Notes: generated by a model from the sequence alone, not told the origin. A stretch of 64,000 nt of DNA from Microbacterium gorillae (GCF_000826185.2 NZ_LN648875.1:1-64000); one strand, 5' to 3'. Shown: positions 43,805-52,340, numbered from the stretch's first letter. Numbers and translations are program-made.

Positions 43805-44700
43805 GCGTCGAGGATGACGGAGCGGGTGAGGTTGCGCGGCAGGTCGGGGTTCAGACCGCGAGCGCGGGCCCGCTCCAACGCGACGCGGTGGACACGCACC
43901 AACTCGGCCATTCCGTCGATGTCGCGGTGCTCGTAGTGTGCTCCGGTGTTCGCGACGTCCTCGGCGATCCCGTCCGGCGTCTGACCCAGCGCCCAGGTCA
44001 CGCGGCCCGGAGCGGCGATCGCGATCGGACCGTGCCGGTACTCCATCGCGTAGTACGCCTCGGTCCAGGACTGCGAGGACTCGCGCATCTTCAACGCGGC
44101 CTCGTTCGCGAGACCGTACGTCCAACCGGTACCGAGGAAGCTGTACTGCTCCGCCTCGACGAGGTCCGCGTCCAGGTCCTCGGCCAGCACGGACCGCGCC
44201 TGTGCGATCGCCGCGCTGAGGTCTTCGCCGAGCGAGGCGCGCAGCAGCGCGAGCGCGGTCGTCGCGAAGCGCGTCTGCACGACGGACTGCTCATCCGCGA
44301 ACGGCAGCTCGATGATGCGGTCGACGAGCCCGGGCAGCGGGGAGGTCGGGTCTCCGGTGATGCCGATGACCGGCACCGTGCCGCGGATGCGCTCCGCGAT
44401 CTCCAGGATCTCGGTCGTCGTGCCGGACCGCGTCAGCAGGATGACGGCGTCGTAGTCGCGATCCAGCGGGGCCTCGGTCGCGGTGAACGCGTCGGTGACC
44501 CCCTTGCCGGCGTTCTCACGCAGCGCGGCGTACGCCTGGCCGATGAACCAACTGGTGCCGCAGCCCACGATCGCGACGCGCTCCCCGTCAGCCGGCAGCA
44601 ACGACTGCGCCTCGGTCATGGCGACCGCTCGCTCCCACGTCTCCGGCTGGCTGTGCAGCTCCGCCGCCATGAATGCGCCCAGTTCGGCGTTCTCGCCCAT
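43801..44700 (-). CDS. agaS: SIS-domain sugar isomerase/deaminase (AgaS-like)
   Basis: About 299 residues with two SIS domains: VAIVGCGTSWFIGQAYAALREN and ILLTRSGTTTEILEIAERIRG, then FLGTGWTYGLANEAALKMRESSQSWTEAYYAMEYRHGP. This pattern is like AgaS/GlmS-type isomerases that turn galactosamine-6-phosphate (or a ketose/aldose-6-phosphate) into a tagatose- or fructose-6-phosphate. The ATG at 44700 is preferred to the in-frame ATG at 44718 because AGGGAG is six bases before it. First gene of the minus operon. Confidence 0.85.
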   Translation of the reverse strand: MGENAELGAFMAAELHSQPETWERAVAMTEAQSLLPADGERVAIVGCGTSWFIGQAYAALRENAGKGVTDAFTATEAPLDRDYDAVILLTRSGTTTEILEIAERIRGTVPVIGITGDPTSPLPGLVDRIIELPFADEQSVVQTRFATTALALLRASLGEDLSAAIAQARSVLAEDLDADLVEAEQYSFLGTGWTYGLANEAALKMRESSQSWTEAYYAMEYRHGPIAIAAPGRVTWALGQTPDGIAEDVANTGAHYEHRDIDGMAELVRVHRVALERARARGLNPDLPRNLTRSVILDA

Positions 44701-44911
44701 CGTCACTCCCTTGTCCATCGGCCACCCCGATTCGGCACCCGACAGAAGTGATTGTAGTTGATTGATAACAGATCAAAACAAGCACTTTCAATCTTCCCGA
44801 TTTTGCACCATCATGTCCCCGTCGGCTTTCCGCGCGCGCGGAAAGTCACCCGGTACGACGTCGTGCCCGACCCGACGCCGTGCACCACCACACAGTGAGG
44901 AACGCATTTCA
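44701..44911. promoter_or_regulatory. Divergent regulatory region of the sugar locus
   Basis: An AT-rich patch at 44746-44800 between the two operons. The minus strand has a TACAAT -10 (44756-44751) for agaS. Dyads and repeats include TTGAT-N9-ATCAA (about 44758-44776) and several GATTG/TTGAT words, as expected for a DeoR-type repressor acting on both operons. The binding protein has GTGAGGAA ten bases from its ATG. Confidence 0.6.
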
Positions 44912-46186
44912 ATGAAGAAGAAACAGCGCATCGGCGCCGTCGTCGCCCTCGGGACGACCGCGGCACTGGCCCTGACCGGCTGCGGTTTCGGCGGGGGTTC
45001 CGACACGGGCTCCGGTTCCGGCTCCACGGGGGGATCCGGCGGCGACGTCACCCTGAACATGCTGGTCCCGAGCTATTCGGATAACACCCAGAAGCTCTGG
45101 GAGGACGTGATCGCCGGCTTCGAGAAGGAGAACAAGGGCATCACGGTCAAGCTCGAGGTGCAGTCCTGGGACAACCTCGAATCCGTCATGTCCACGAAGG
45201 TCAGCGGAAAGCAGGCTCCGGACATCTACAACGGTGGCCCGTTCGCCGGTTTCGCCAGCGACGACCTCCTGTACACCGCAGACGAGGTCACCTCGCCGGA
45301 CACCCTCGCCGACTTCCAGGACTCGTTCATCAAGAACGAGCAGTTGGACGGCACGACGTACGCCCTCCCCCTGATCGCGTCCGCGCGCGCGCTGTTCGTC
45401 AACAACACGCTGCTCAAGCAGGCCGGCGTCGCCGCGGCACCGAAGACCTGGGATGAGCTGCTGGACGCGGCCACGAAGATCAGCAAGCTCGGCAACGGCA
45501 TCGCCGGCTACGGCATGCCGCTGGGCTCAGAGGAGGCGCAGGCCGAGGCCGCGATCTGGCTGTGGGGCGGCGGTGGTTCCTTCGGCGACGAGAAGAGCAT
45601 CACGATCGACACCCCGCAGAACCTCGTGGGCGCAGAGCAGATCAAGAAGATGATCGACGCCGGTGCGACGCAGGCCGACCCCGGGTCGACCCAGCGCACC
45701 CCGCTGATGAACATCTTCATCCAGGGCAAGATCGGCATGCAGGTCGGACTGCCGCCGACCGTCGGCCAGATCAAGAAGGACAACCCCGACCTGGACTACT
45801 CGATCGCGCCGATCCCGACCAAGGACGGCTCGCCGATGACCCTCGGTGTCGCCGACCAGCTGATGGCGTTCAAGAACGACGGGAACGCGGACAAGAAGGC
45901 CGCGATCACGAAGTTCTTCGACTACTTCTTCAGCGCTGACGTGTACACGAACTGGGTGCAGACGGAGGGCTTCCTGCCCACCACCAAGTCCGGCTCCGAG
46001 AAGCTCGCCTCGGACGAGGCGCTCAAGCCGTTCCTGGACGTGCTGCCGAACGCCAAGTTCTACCCGTCGACCAACGCGAAGTGGTCGGCTGCGGACTCGG
46101 CGTTCAAGTCGCTGTTCGGTCAGCTGCAGACCAAGCCGGCCGCGGATGTCCTGAAGGAGATCCAGGCGCAGGTCGACGCGGGCTGA
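44912..46186 (+). CDS. Sugar ABC transporter substrate-binding lipoprotein (family 1)
   Basis: A 424-residue extracellular solute-binding protein. Lipoprotein signal MKKKQRIGAVVALGTTAALA followed by the lipobox LTGC, then a Gly/Ser-rich linker. The mature part has the family-1 pattern (MLVPSYSDNTQKLWEDVIAGFEKENKGITVKLEVQSWDNL; DIYNGGPF; a late TWVQTEGFLPT-like segment). It captures an oligosaccharide or hexosamine and feeds the two permeases. The ATG at 44912 is chosen because the signal peptide begins there. Confidence 0.94.
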   Translation: MKKKQRIGAVVALGTTAALALTGCGFGGGSDTGSGSGSTGGSGGDVTLNMLVPSYSDNTQKLWEDVIAGFEKENKGITVKLEVQSWDNLESVMSTKVSGKQAPDIYNGGPFAGFASDDLLYTADEVTSPDTLADFQDSFIKNEQLDGTTYALPLIASARALFVNNTLLKQAGVAAAPKTWDELLDAATKISKLGNGIAGYGMPLGSEEAQAEAAIWLWGGGGSFGDEKSITIDTPQNLVGAEQIKKMIDAGATQADPGSTQRTPLMNIFIQGKIGMQVGLPPTVGQIKKDNPDLDYSIAPIPTKDGSPMTLGVADQLMAFKNDGNADKKAAITKFFDYFFSADVYTNWVQTEGFLPTTKSGSEKLASDEALKPFLDVLPNAKFYPSTNAKWSAADSAFKSLFGQLQTKPAADVLKEIQAQVDAG

Positions 46187-47127
46187 TGACCGCCTCGACC
46201 ACACGGTCGATCACCACCGGTGCGGGGGCGGAGTTCCGTCCCCGCACCGGTGGTCGTGACCTGCTGGCCGCGCTGCCGTGGCTGGCACCCGCGCTGATCC
46301 TCGTCATCGGCGTCATCTTCTTCCCGATCGGGGTGATGTTCTACAACTCCACCCGGGACATCTCGCAGTCCGGCGTGGACAAGGGATCGGTCGGCTTCGA
46401 GAACTACGCCACGGTGTTCGCCAATCCGAATCTGCCGGCCATCATCGGCCGGACGTTCCTGTGGGTGGTGGTCGTCGTCGTGCTCACGGTCGTGATCTCG
46501 CTCGCCCTCGCACAGCTGCTGAACAAGGCGTTCCCGGGCCGGAAGATCGTCCGACTCATCGTCATCGTGCCGTGGGCCGCATCCGTCGTGATGACCACGA
46601 TGGTGGTCTATTACGGCCTGGAGCCGTACTTCGGCATCATCAACAAGTTCCTCGTCGACATCGGACTGGTCGGTGATCCGGTCGGTTACGGATGGACCAA
46701 GAACCCCACCACCGCCTTCATCTGGGCGATCGTGGTGGCGATCTTCGTGTCGCTGCCGTTCACGACGTACACGATCCTCGCGGGTCTGCAGACCGTCCCC
46801 GCGGACGTGCTCGAGGCCGCCCGCATGGACGGGGCGGGCGCGTGGCGGACGTACTGGAACGTCGTCCTGCCGCAGCTGCGACCGGCACTGTCGGTCGCAG
46901 TGCTGATCAACATCATCAACGTGTTCAACTCGTTGCCGATCCTGCGCGTGATGACGGCGGGCATCCCCGGCTACGACGCCGACACCGTGATGACGATGAT
47001 CTTCAAGTACCTGCAGAACCAGCACAAGGCGGACGTCGCCAGCGCGCTGTCCGTGGTCGCCTTCCTCATCGTCATCGTGATCGTCGCGGTGTACGTGCGG
47101 GTCGTCAAGCCCATGAAGGAGGTCTGA
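46186..47127 (+). CDS. Sugar ABC transporter permease (MalF-like)
   Basis: A 313-residue permease with six hydrophobic helices and the EAA loop (ADVLEAARMDGAGAWRTYWNVVLPQLRP) that docks to the ATPase. The ATG overlaps the binding-protein stop by one base (TGATG). Partner of the next permease. Confidence 0.94.
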   Translation: MTASTTRSITTGAGAEFRPRTGGRDLLAALPWLAPALILVIGVIFFPIGVMFYNSTRDISQSGVDKGSVGFENYATVFANPNLPAIIGRTFLWVVVVVVLTVVISLALAQLLNKAFPGRKIVRLIVIVPWAASVVMTTMVVYYGLEPYFGIINKFLVDIGLVGDPVGYGWTKNPTTAFIWAIVVAIFVSLPFTTYTILAGLQTVPADVLEAARMDGAGAWRTYWNVVLPQLRPALSVAVLINIINVFNSLPILRVMTAGIPGYDADTVMTMIFKYLQNQHKADVASALSVVAFLIVIVIVAVYVRVVKPMKEV

Positions 47128-47128
47128 G

Positions 47129-48022
47129 ATGACCGCGACGATAGCCGTGACCGTGCCGAAGACCGCCCGACGCAAGCGCTACACCGCGGATCAGGTGAGC
47201 CTGCCCCGCATCCTGTTGCGCATGTTCGCCGGGCTCGTGGTCGCCGTGGTCTTCCTGATCCCGTATCTGATCATGTTCTTCGGGTCCGTGAAGCCGAAGA
47301 AGGACATCCTCTCCGTCGAGCCGACCTACCTGCCCAAGACGTGGCAGTGGGACAACTACGTCACCATGTGGTCGACGCCGGAGACACCGCTGTTCGAGAA
47401 CCTGATCTCCACGATCGTGATCTCCGTGTTCGCCACCGTGATCGTGCTCCTGGTGGCGCTGCCCGCGGCCTACTACACCGCGCGGTTCCGCTTCCCCGGG
47501 CGGATGGTGTTCATGTTCCTGGTGATCGTGACGCAGATGATCCAACCGGCGGTGCTCACCTCGGGTCTGTTCCGGCAGTTCGTCGCGTGGGGAATGCTCG
47601 ACACCTGGGCGGCGATGATCCTCGTCAACGCCGCGTTCAACCTGTCGTTCGCCGTCTGGATCATGCACTCGTTCTTCGCGAGCGTGCCCAAGGAGGTCGA
47701 CGAGGCCGCGCAGATCGACGGTGCCGGACGCTTCGCCGTCCTGTTCCGGATCAACCTGCCGCTGGTGTGGCCGGGCATCGTCACCGCGATCGTGTTCACG
47801 TTCGTGGCATGCTGGAACGAGTTCGCCGCGTCCCTCGTCATCCTGTCCACGGCCGGCAACCAGCCGCTGTCGGTGGCCCTGACGAAGTTCGTCGGTCAGT
47901 ACGAGACGAGCTGGCAGTACGTGTTCGGCGTCTCGATCGTGGCGATCCTGCCCGTCGTGATCCTGTTCATGCTCATCGAGAAGCGCCTGGTCGGTGGCCT
48001 CACCGCCGGTTCGATCAAGTAG
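47129..48022 (+). CDS. Sugar ABC transporter permease (MalG-like)
   Basis: A 297-residue second permease, six helices, EAA loop at VPKEVDEAAQIDGAGRFAVLFRINLPLVWPG and a typical C-terminal KRLVGGLTAGSIK. It starts one base after the preceding stop (TGA G ATG). No ATPase gene is in the operon, as in many actinobacterial sugar systems where a shared MsiK-type ATPase serves several transporters. The stop is followed seven bases later by palindromic repeat copy B. Confidence 0.94.
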   Translation: MTATIAVTVPKTARRKRYTADQVSLPRILLRMFAGLVVAVVFLIPYLIMFFGSVKPKKDILSVEPTYLPKTWQWDNYVTMWSTPETPLFENLISTIVISVFATVIVLLVALPAAYYTARFRFPGRMVFMFLVIVTQMIQPAVLTSGLFRQFVAWGMLDTWAAMILVNAAFNLSFAVWIMHSFFASVPKEVDEAAQIDGAGRFAVLFRINLPLVWPGIVTAIVFTFVACWNEFAASLVILSTAGNQPLSVALTKFVGQYETSWQYVFGVSIVAILPVVILFMLIEKRLVGGLTAGSIK

Positions 48023-48028
48023 CCCCTT

Positions 48029-48120
48029 CCGCGAGACACCCAAGCACGTCCGAGACGCCCCGCAGTGCGGGGTTCCTCGGACGTGCTCGGGTGTTTCGGA
48101 TCAGTGCTTGCCGCCGGGCG
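48029..48120. repeat. Intergenic palindromic repeat, copy B, with 20 bp of DUF3817-like tail
   Basis: From 48029 to about 48100 is a long near-perfect hairpin (arms beginning CGCGAGACACCCAAGCACG and closing around a three-base loop near 48063-48067). The next 20 bp (48101-48120) match 19 of 20 bases of the 3' end of the DUF3817 gene that follows copy C. No DUF3817 gene is here, so this looks like a duplicated fragment. Confidence 0.85.
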
Positions 48121-48131
48121 CGAGGGCACCG

Positions 48132-48470
48132 TCAACTGCGGATCGTCTCCCCCGCGAACTCCGCTCCCCAGTCGTTCATCATGGTCACGAGCGGCGCGAG
48201 TGAGCGTCCTCGAGCGGTCAGGCGGTATTCGACCCGCGGGGGCACCTCAGGGTGGACCGTCCGCTGGACGATTCCGTCCTCTTCGAGTTCACGCAGCTGC
48301 CGTGTCACGGTCTTCGTGTTCGCCAGCGGAACGAGACGTCCCAGTTCGTTGAATCGCTTCGTCCCCGTGAGCAGATGCTTGACGAGCGTCAGCTTCCACG
48401 TTCCACCGAGGACGGAGACGGCCACTTCGACGGGGCAGACCTCCACCGCACGCGCGACGGGTAGGCGCAT
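48132..48470 (-). CDS. HxlR-family transcriptional regulator
   Basis: A 112-residue winged-helix regulator with the family's PV-A-LGGTWK core: VCPVEVAVSVLGGTWKLTLVKHLLTGTKRFNELGRLVP, then TKTVTRQLRELEEDGIVQRTVHPEVPPRVEYRLT. The cysteine at about 12 is at the position used for thiol sensing of quinones in relatives such as YodB and QorR. GAGGAGAAGGAG precedes the ATG. It is divergent from a quinone reductase gene, with a perfect palindrome between them, so it likely represses that gene until an electrophile is sensed. Confidence 0.92.
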   Translation of the reverse strand: MRLPVARAVEVCPVEVAVSVLGGTWKLTLVKHLLTGTKRFNELGRLVPLANTKTVTRQLRELEEDGIVQRTVHPEVPPRVEYRLTARGRSLAPLVTMMNDWGAEFAGETIRS

Positions 48471-48487
48471 CTCCTTCTCCTCACAGC

Positions 48488-48499
48488 GACAATATTGTC
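48488..48499. promoter_or_regulatory. Palindromic operator, probable HxlR-family site
   Basis: The perfect 12 bp palindrome GACAATATTGTC lies midway between the divergent hxlR-type and reductase genes, in the only AT-rich part of the gap, overlapping -35/-10-like sequence on both strands. Confidence 0.65.
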
Positions 48500-48539
48500 C
48501 GTACTACCGAATCGTATCCCGTTGGGCGACCATCAGGAG

Positions 48540-49346
48540 ATGACGTTCTCCACCGACACCACGCGGACGTTCCTCTGGCTCAGTGCTCACCCGGAGCCGC
48601 GCTCGCTGAACGGCGCCCTCCGTCGCGATGCGATCGCGCACTTGCGCCAACGGGGGCACACGGTCCTCGAGTCTGACCTCTACGCCATGCGCTGGGACCC
48701 CGTGCTCGATCGCCGAGACGGGGCAGGTGGGGCGGACCACGGAAAACGCTTCATCGTGAGTTCGCACACCCGCAGCGCGTACCTCGCCCGCTCGCACCCA
48801 TCCGAGGTGATCGCCGAACAGGTGAAGCTGCGCCGTGCAGATGCGATCGTGCTGCAGTTTCCGCTCTGGTGGTACGGCATGCCGGCCATCATGAAGGGCT
48901 GGTTCGATCGCGTCTTCGTCAGCGGGTTCGCCTTCGGCATCGATGCTTCCTCCGGACGGCGGCTCCGTTTCGAGCAAGGCCCGTTCGTCGGAAAACGGGC
49001 GCTGGTGGTGACGACTCTGGGCGACCGTCCGTGCGCCATCGGTCCGCGCGGGATCTCCGGCGAGCTGACCGAACTGCTCTTCGGCCTCCTGCACGGCACG
49101 CTCGCGTACACGGGTATGAGCGTCCTGCCGCCATGGGCGCTGCCGAGCGCGGATCGTGTGACGGACTACGCCGGTGCACGCGACAGCCTCGGCAGCCGCC
49201 TCGACGGGATGTTCGTCGACGCACCGATCGCGTATCGGCCGCAGTTCACGGGCGACTACACCCCGGAGTGGGAGCTCGCGCCACACGTCCAGCCCGGCGA
49301 GCACGGCCTGCGGGTGCATCTTGAACGCGGGGGGCACCGCCCCTGA
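48540..49346 (+). CDS. NAD(P)H dehydrogenase (quinone) of the flavodoxin-like fold (NQO/KefF type)
   Basis: A 268-residue FMN/FAD-dependent quinone reductase: WLSAHPEPRSLNGALRRDAIAHLRQRGHTVLESDLYAM, LRRADAIVLQFPLWWYGMPAIMKGWFDRVF and GKRALVVTTLGDRP. It two-electron-reduces quinones, protecting against redox cycling. The ATG at 48540 has CAGGAG only one base upstream, so an alternative downstream start is possible. Together with the divergent HxlR gene it forms a regulator/enzyme cassette bounded by direct repeats B and C. Confidence 0.9.
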   Translation: MTFSTDTTRTFLWLSAHPEPRSLNGALRRDAIAHLRQRGHTVLESDLYAMRWDPVLDRRDGAGGADHGKRFIVSSHTRSAYLARSHPSEVIAEQVKLRRADAIVLQFPLWWYGMPAIMKGWFDRVFVSGFAFGIDASSGRRLRFEQGPFVGKRALVVTTLGDRPCAIGPRGISGELTELLFGLLHGTLAYTGMSVLPPWALPSADRVTDYAGARDSLGSRLDGMFVDAPIAYRPQFTGDYTPEWELAPHVQPGEHGLRVHLERGGHRP

Positions 49347-49358
49347 GGCCGCGGCAAC

Positions 49359-49449
49359 CGCGAGACACCCAAGCACGTCCGAGACGCCCCGCGGTGCGGG
49401 GTTTCTCGGACGTGCTCGGGTGTTTCGGATCAGTGGTTGCCGCCGGGCG
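49359..49449. repeat. Intergenic palindromic repeat, copy C
   Basis: Near-perfect hairpin of about 71 bp (49359-49429), with arms of about 31 bases and the loop near 49391-49395. It is followed by the 20 bp shared with copy B, which here are the last codons of DUF3817. It lies between convergent genes and in the same orientation as copy B 1.33 kb away. Confidence 0.85.
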
Positions 49450-49894
49450 GGCCGATCACGAGCAGCGCGACGTAGAGAGCGACGATCGCGACGACGATGA
49501 TCAGCGCCAGGGCCCACGGTCGATTCAGGAAGAACCGCATCCACCGGTCGTACCAGCGCCGATCCCGCGGGTCATCGCCGGCGGTCAGCCGCCACGGGCC
49601 GTCCAGCCGCCCGGACCGCTGCAGCCAGATCTCGGTGGGGATCGTCGCGTACGGGATCACGGCGCTCGCGATGGCCACCACGGCGGGCCACACGCCCCAG
49701 CGCTGGTTCAGCGCCACCAGAATCGCCGTCGCGCCGTAGGACAGGAAGATGAAGCCATGGATGCCGCCGCCGATCGTGGCGACGATGGGATCGGCGCCGA
49801 GGGCCCGAGCGATGAGGGCCGCGATCAGGATCGTCCAGGTGACGACCTCGGCGAACGCGAGCACACGGAAGAGCTTCTGCGGGGTGCGGAACAT
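49430..49894 (-). CDS. DUF3817 small membrane protein
   Basis: A 154-residue protein with four hydrophobic helices (LAFAEVVTWTILIAALIAR; IVATIGGGIHGFIFLSYGATAILVAL; WPAVVAIASAVIPYATIPTEI; PWALALIIVVAIVALYVALLVIG). GGGIHGFIFLSYG and PYATIPTEIW are characteristic of the family. Function unknown. CAGGGAG precedes the ATG. Its last five codons sit right beside the palindromic repeat. Confidence 0.85.
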   Translation of the reverse strand: MFRTPQKLFRVLAFAEVVTWTILIAALIARALGADPIVATIGGGIHGFIFLSYGATAILVALNQRWGVWPAVVAIASAVIPYATIPTEIWLQRSGRLDGPWRLTAGDDPRDRRWYDRWMRFFLNRPWALALIIVVAIVALYVALLVIGPPGGNH

Positions 49895-49947
49895 GCGACT
49901 CCCTGGGAGTGGACACCGGATCTCCGGCGGTCCACGCGGACGTCATG

Positions 49948-49980
49948 GACACCTTCAGGCTAACTGAAGGAGCCGGTGTC
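49948..49980 (-). terminator. Hairpin between the MarR gene and DUF3817
   Basis: Inverted repeats CCTTCAG-N5-CTGAAGG inside an outer GACACC/GGTGTC pair. It lies about 25 bases past the MarR stop, so is probably that operon's terminator, but a role as an operator for DUF3817 cannot be excluded. Confidence 0.5.
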
Positions 49981-50004
49981 ACCCTGAGTGAACGCCGATA
50001 CCGC

Positions 50005-50418
50005 TCAGCCGTGCGTCTCGTCTTCGGCCTGCTCCAGGGCCGCCGCGATCGCCGGAGCGGAGGCGTGGAACGCCCGGTCCAGCTGCGCCACCCGGGCCCC
50101 GGCCTCAACCAGGGCAGCCACGCCGGCCGCGGTCACCCGCAGGTCCGACGCGGATCCGGCGTGCGCGTTCGCGTCCTCGACCAGCCCGTCCGCCTGCAGC
50201 GCTTTGACCGCCGTATGCGCGGACTGGACGGTGATGAGACTGCGCCGCGCCAACTCGCTGAACGAGATGCCCGGGGCGCCCTGGATGTGCGCCAGCAGGC
50301 CGTACTTCCGGGTGGTCAGGTGCAGGTCGGCCAGCACCGCGCCGAGCTCCGCGTCCCACACCGCCGACAGCGTCAGCAGCGCGACGACCGGTCCGGAGCC
50401 CGAGGATTCCTCGGTCAC
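50005..50418 (-). CDS. MarR-family transcriptional regulator
   Basis: A 137-residue regulator: VLADLHLTTRKYGLLAHIQGAPGISFSELARRSLITVQSAHTAVKALQADGLVED shows the winged helix with an unusual KYGLL entry, followed by a C-terminal dimerisation helix. GTG at 50418 overlaps the stop of the upstream aldo-keto reductase gene (GTGA), so the pair is an operon. It may regulate that reductase. Confidence 0.85.
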   Translation of the reverse strand: MTEESSGSGPVVALLTLSAVWDAELGAVLADLHLTTRKYGLLAHIQGAPGISFSELARRSLITVQSAHTAVKALQADGLVEDANAHAGSASDLRVTAAGVAALVEAGARVAQLDRAFHASAPAIAAALEQAEDETHG

Positions 50419-51329
50419 GGCACCACGTGCCCGGCCGCGCGGAAGATCTCGTACCACTCCGGACGCGTGAGCGGAAGGGCGCTGCCGGCCGCCGATGCAC
50501 GTACCCGATCGGGCCGCGTCGTGCCGAGGACCACTTGAATGTTCGCCGGGTGACGCGTGATCCAGGCGGTCGCGATCGCCTCGGCGGTCACGTCGTAGTC
50601 CGCGGCAAGGCGGTCGAGCACCGCGTTCAGCTCGGGGCGGTTCGGGTCACCGATGAACGGACCACCCGGGCCGCCCATCGGGGACCAGGCCTGCACCGCG
50701 ACGCCCTCAAGACGGCAGTAGTCCAAGACCCCGCCGTCGCGGTCGGTCGCCTGATCGGTGAGCGTGTTCGCGGCGATGCCCTGCGCGATCATCGGCGCGT
50801 GGGTGACCGACAGCTGCATCTGGTTCGCCACGATCGGGCGGCGGATCCATCGCCCCAGAAGTTCCATCTGCCGGGGCGTGTGGTTGGACACGCCGAACGC
50901 ACGGACCTTCCCGTCGTCGTACAGCCGATCGAACGCGCGGGCCACCTCGTCCGGTTCCATCAGGGCGTCCGGACGGTGCAGCAGGAGCACGTCGATGCGG
51001 TCGGTGTTCAGCGCCCGCAGCGACTCCTCGACGGCGGACACCAGGTGGTCGTAGGAGAAGTCGTACCCGACGCCCGGGATGATGCCGGCCTTGGTCTGAA
51101 TCGTGATCTCATCGCGCTCGGCCGGGCTGAACCGCATCGCCTCCGCGAACCGGCGCTCACTGGCATGCAGTGCGGTTCCGTAGATGTCGGCGTGGTCGAA
51201 GAAGTCGATGCCGGAATCGCGAGCCGCACCGACGAGGTCCCGGATCGCGGCGTCCTCCATCTCCGAGATCCGCATGAGACCGAGCGCGATGTTGGGAACG
51301 GACAGTGCGCCGAGGGGAATGTGCTTCAT
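50415..51329 (-). CDS. Aldo/keto reductase (YdhF-like)
   Basis: A 304-residue AKR: IPLGALSVPNIALGLMRI, DFFDHADIYG with catalytic Asp and Tyr, IQTKAGI with Lys, DVLLLHRPDALMEPDEVARAFDRLYDDGKVRAFGVSNHTP, and NQMQLSVTHAPMI. Resembles the E. coli YdhF group, which reduces 2-oxo acids or aldehydes; substrate here unknown. Co-transcribed with a MarR regulator. Confidence 0.93.
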   Translation of the reverse strand: MKHIPLGALSVPNIALGLMRISEMEDAAIRDLVGAARDSGIDFFDHADIYGTALHASERRFAEAMRFSPAERDEITIQTKAGIIPGVGYDFSYDHLVSAVEESLRALNTDRIDVLLLHRPDALMEPDEVARAFDRLYDDGKVRAFGVSNHTPRQMELLGRWIRRPIVANQMQLSVTHAPMIAQGIAANTLTDQATDRDGGVLDYCRLEGVAVQAWSPMGGPGGPFIGDPNRPELNAVLDRLAADYDVTAEAIATAWITRHPANIQVVLGTTRPDRVRASAAGSALPLTRPEWYEIFRAAGHVVP

Positions 51330-51384
51330 GGGCCGCCTTTCTCCCGCTCCACGTTACCGGCCGGGCGGCCCGTAGTCTGAGCCG

Positions 51385-52161
51385 GTGGGATCCTTCTTCT
51401 CCGGTGTCGGTGACCTCGTGCGCGCGTTCGTTTGGTGGCATCGTGAGCCCGGTGCGATGGCGCTCGGCCTCGTCCCAGCCGGGATCGCCGCGCTCATCCT
51501 CATCGGTGCCCTGGTCGGGGCGGCTTTCGGCGTCCCCGTGGTGGTGGACTGGGCGACACCGTTCGCCGACCGATGGCCGGACCCCTGGCCGACGGTGCTG
51601 CGGACCGCCCTGTCCGGGGCGCTCTTCGTCGGCGCGGTCCTGCTGTGCTCGGTGGTCTTCGTCGCGCTCTCGCTGGCGCTCGGGGAGCCGTTCTTCGAGC
51701 GCATCTGGGCTGCCGTTGAACGCGCCGAGGGCGGCGACGCGGCCGACTCCGGCTACGGGTTCTGGCGCGGCGTGGGCGACGGTCTCCGGCTCGTTGCGGC
51801 GGGCGTGGGCGCGTCCCTCGTCGCGGGCGTGCTCGGACTGGTCCCGGTGATCGGCGCGGTCCTCGGCCCGGTCGTCGGCGTGCTGCTGGCGGGCCGCGTT
51901 CTCGCCGACGAGCTCACTTCGCGCGCCTTCACGCACCGCGGGTTCACCCGAGCCGAACGCAAGCGGATCACGCGGCCGTACCGCGGGCGGATGGCGGGCT
52001 TCGGTGCGGCGACCCAGCTGCTGATGCTGGTCCCGCTGCTGCCGATCATCGTGATGCCGACCGCCGTCGCCGGCGCCACCTCCCTCGCCCGGCGAATGCT
52101 CGAGACCGCCGCCGCTTCCCCTGCCCCGATCGCTCCCGATCCCGACACATCCTCGCGCTGA
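51385..52161 (+). CDS. EI24/CysZ-like membrane protein
   Basis: A 258-residue membrane protein beginning GSFFSGVGDLVRAFVWWHREPGAMALGLVPAGIAAL, with about five helices and a middle FFERIWAAVERAEGG motif (an EI24/CysZ-type segment). Members transport sulfate or have unknown function. The GTG at 51385 has TAGTCT six bases upstream, giving a leaderless start. Likely monocistronic. Confidence 0.83.
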   Translation: MGSFFSGVGDLVRAFVWWHREPGAMALGLVPAGIAALILIGALVGAAFGVPVVVDWATPFADRWPDPWPTVLRTALSGALFVGAVLLCSVVFVALSLALGEPFFERIWAAVERAEGGDAADSGYGFWRGVGDGLRLVAAGVGASLVAGVLGLVPVIGAVLGPVVGVLLAGRVLADELTSRAFTHRGFTRAERKRITRPYRGRMAGFGAATQLLMLVPLLPIIVMPTAVAGATSLARRMLETAAASPAPIAPDPDTSSR

Positions 52162-52340
52162 TTCCTGCCGCGGTTGCGAGCGATCCGGGGACGCTCCCAA
52201 TGCCGACACTTCCGGAGCTCCGGACCTGTCGAAGCGGGGAGCAAGACGGTCCGTCGGGACGCCGACGCTGTTCGAATCGTGATGTCACGATCAGGTTCCT
52301 GCGCTTCCGTCGCCCGCTGCGCGCTCCCTAGTTTTACCGC

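Noticed and set aside
48104-48131. A short extension of the HxlR gene into copy B
   Set aside because: The TGA at 48132-48134 ends the gene and the following frame that resembles the DUF3817 tail is out of phase with it.
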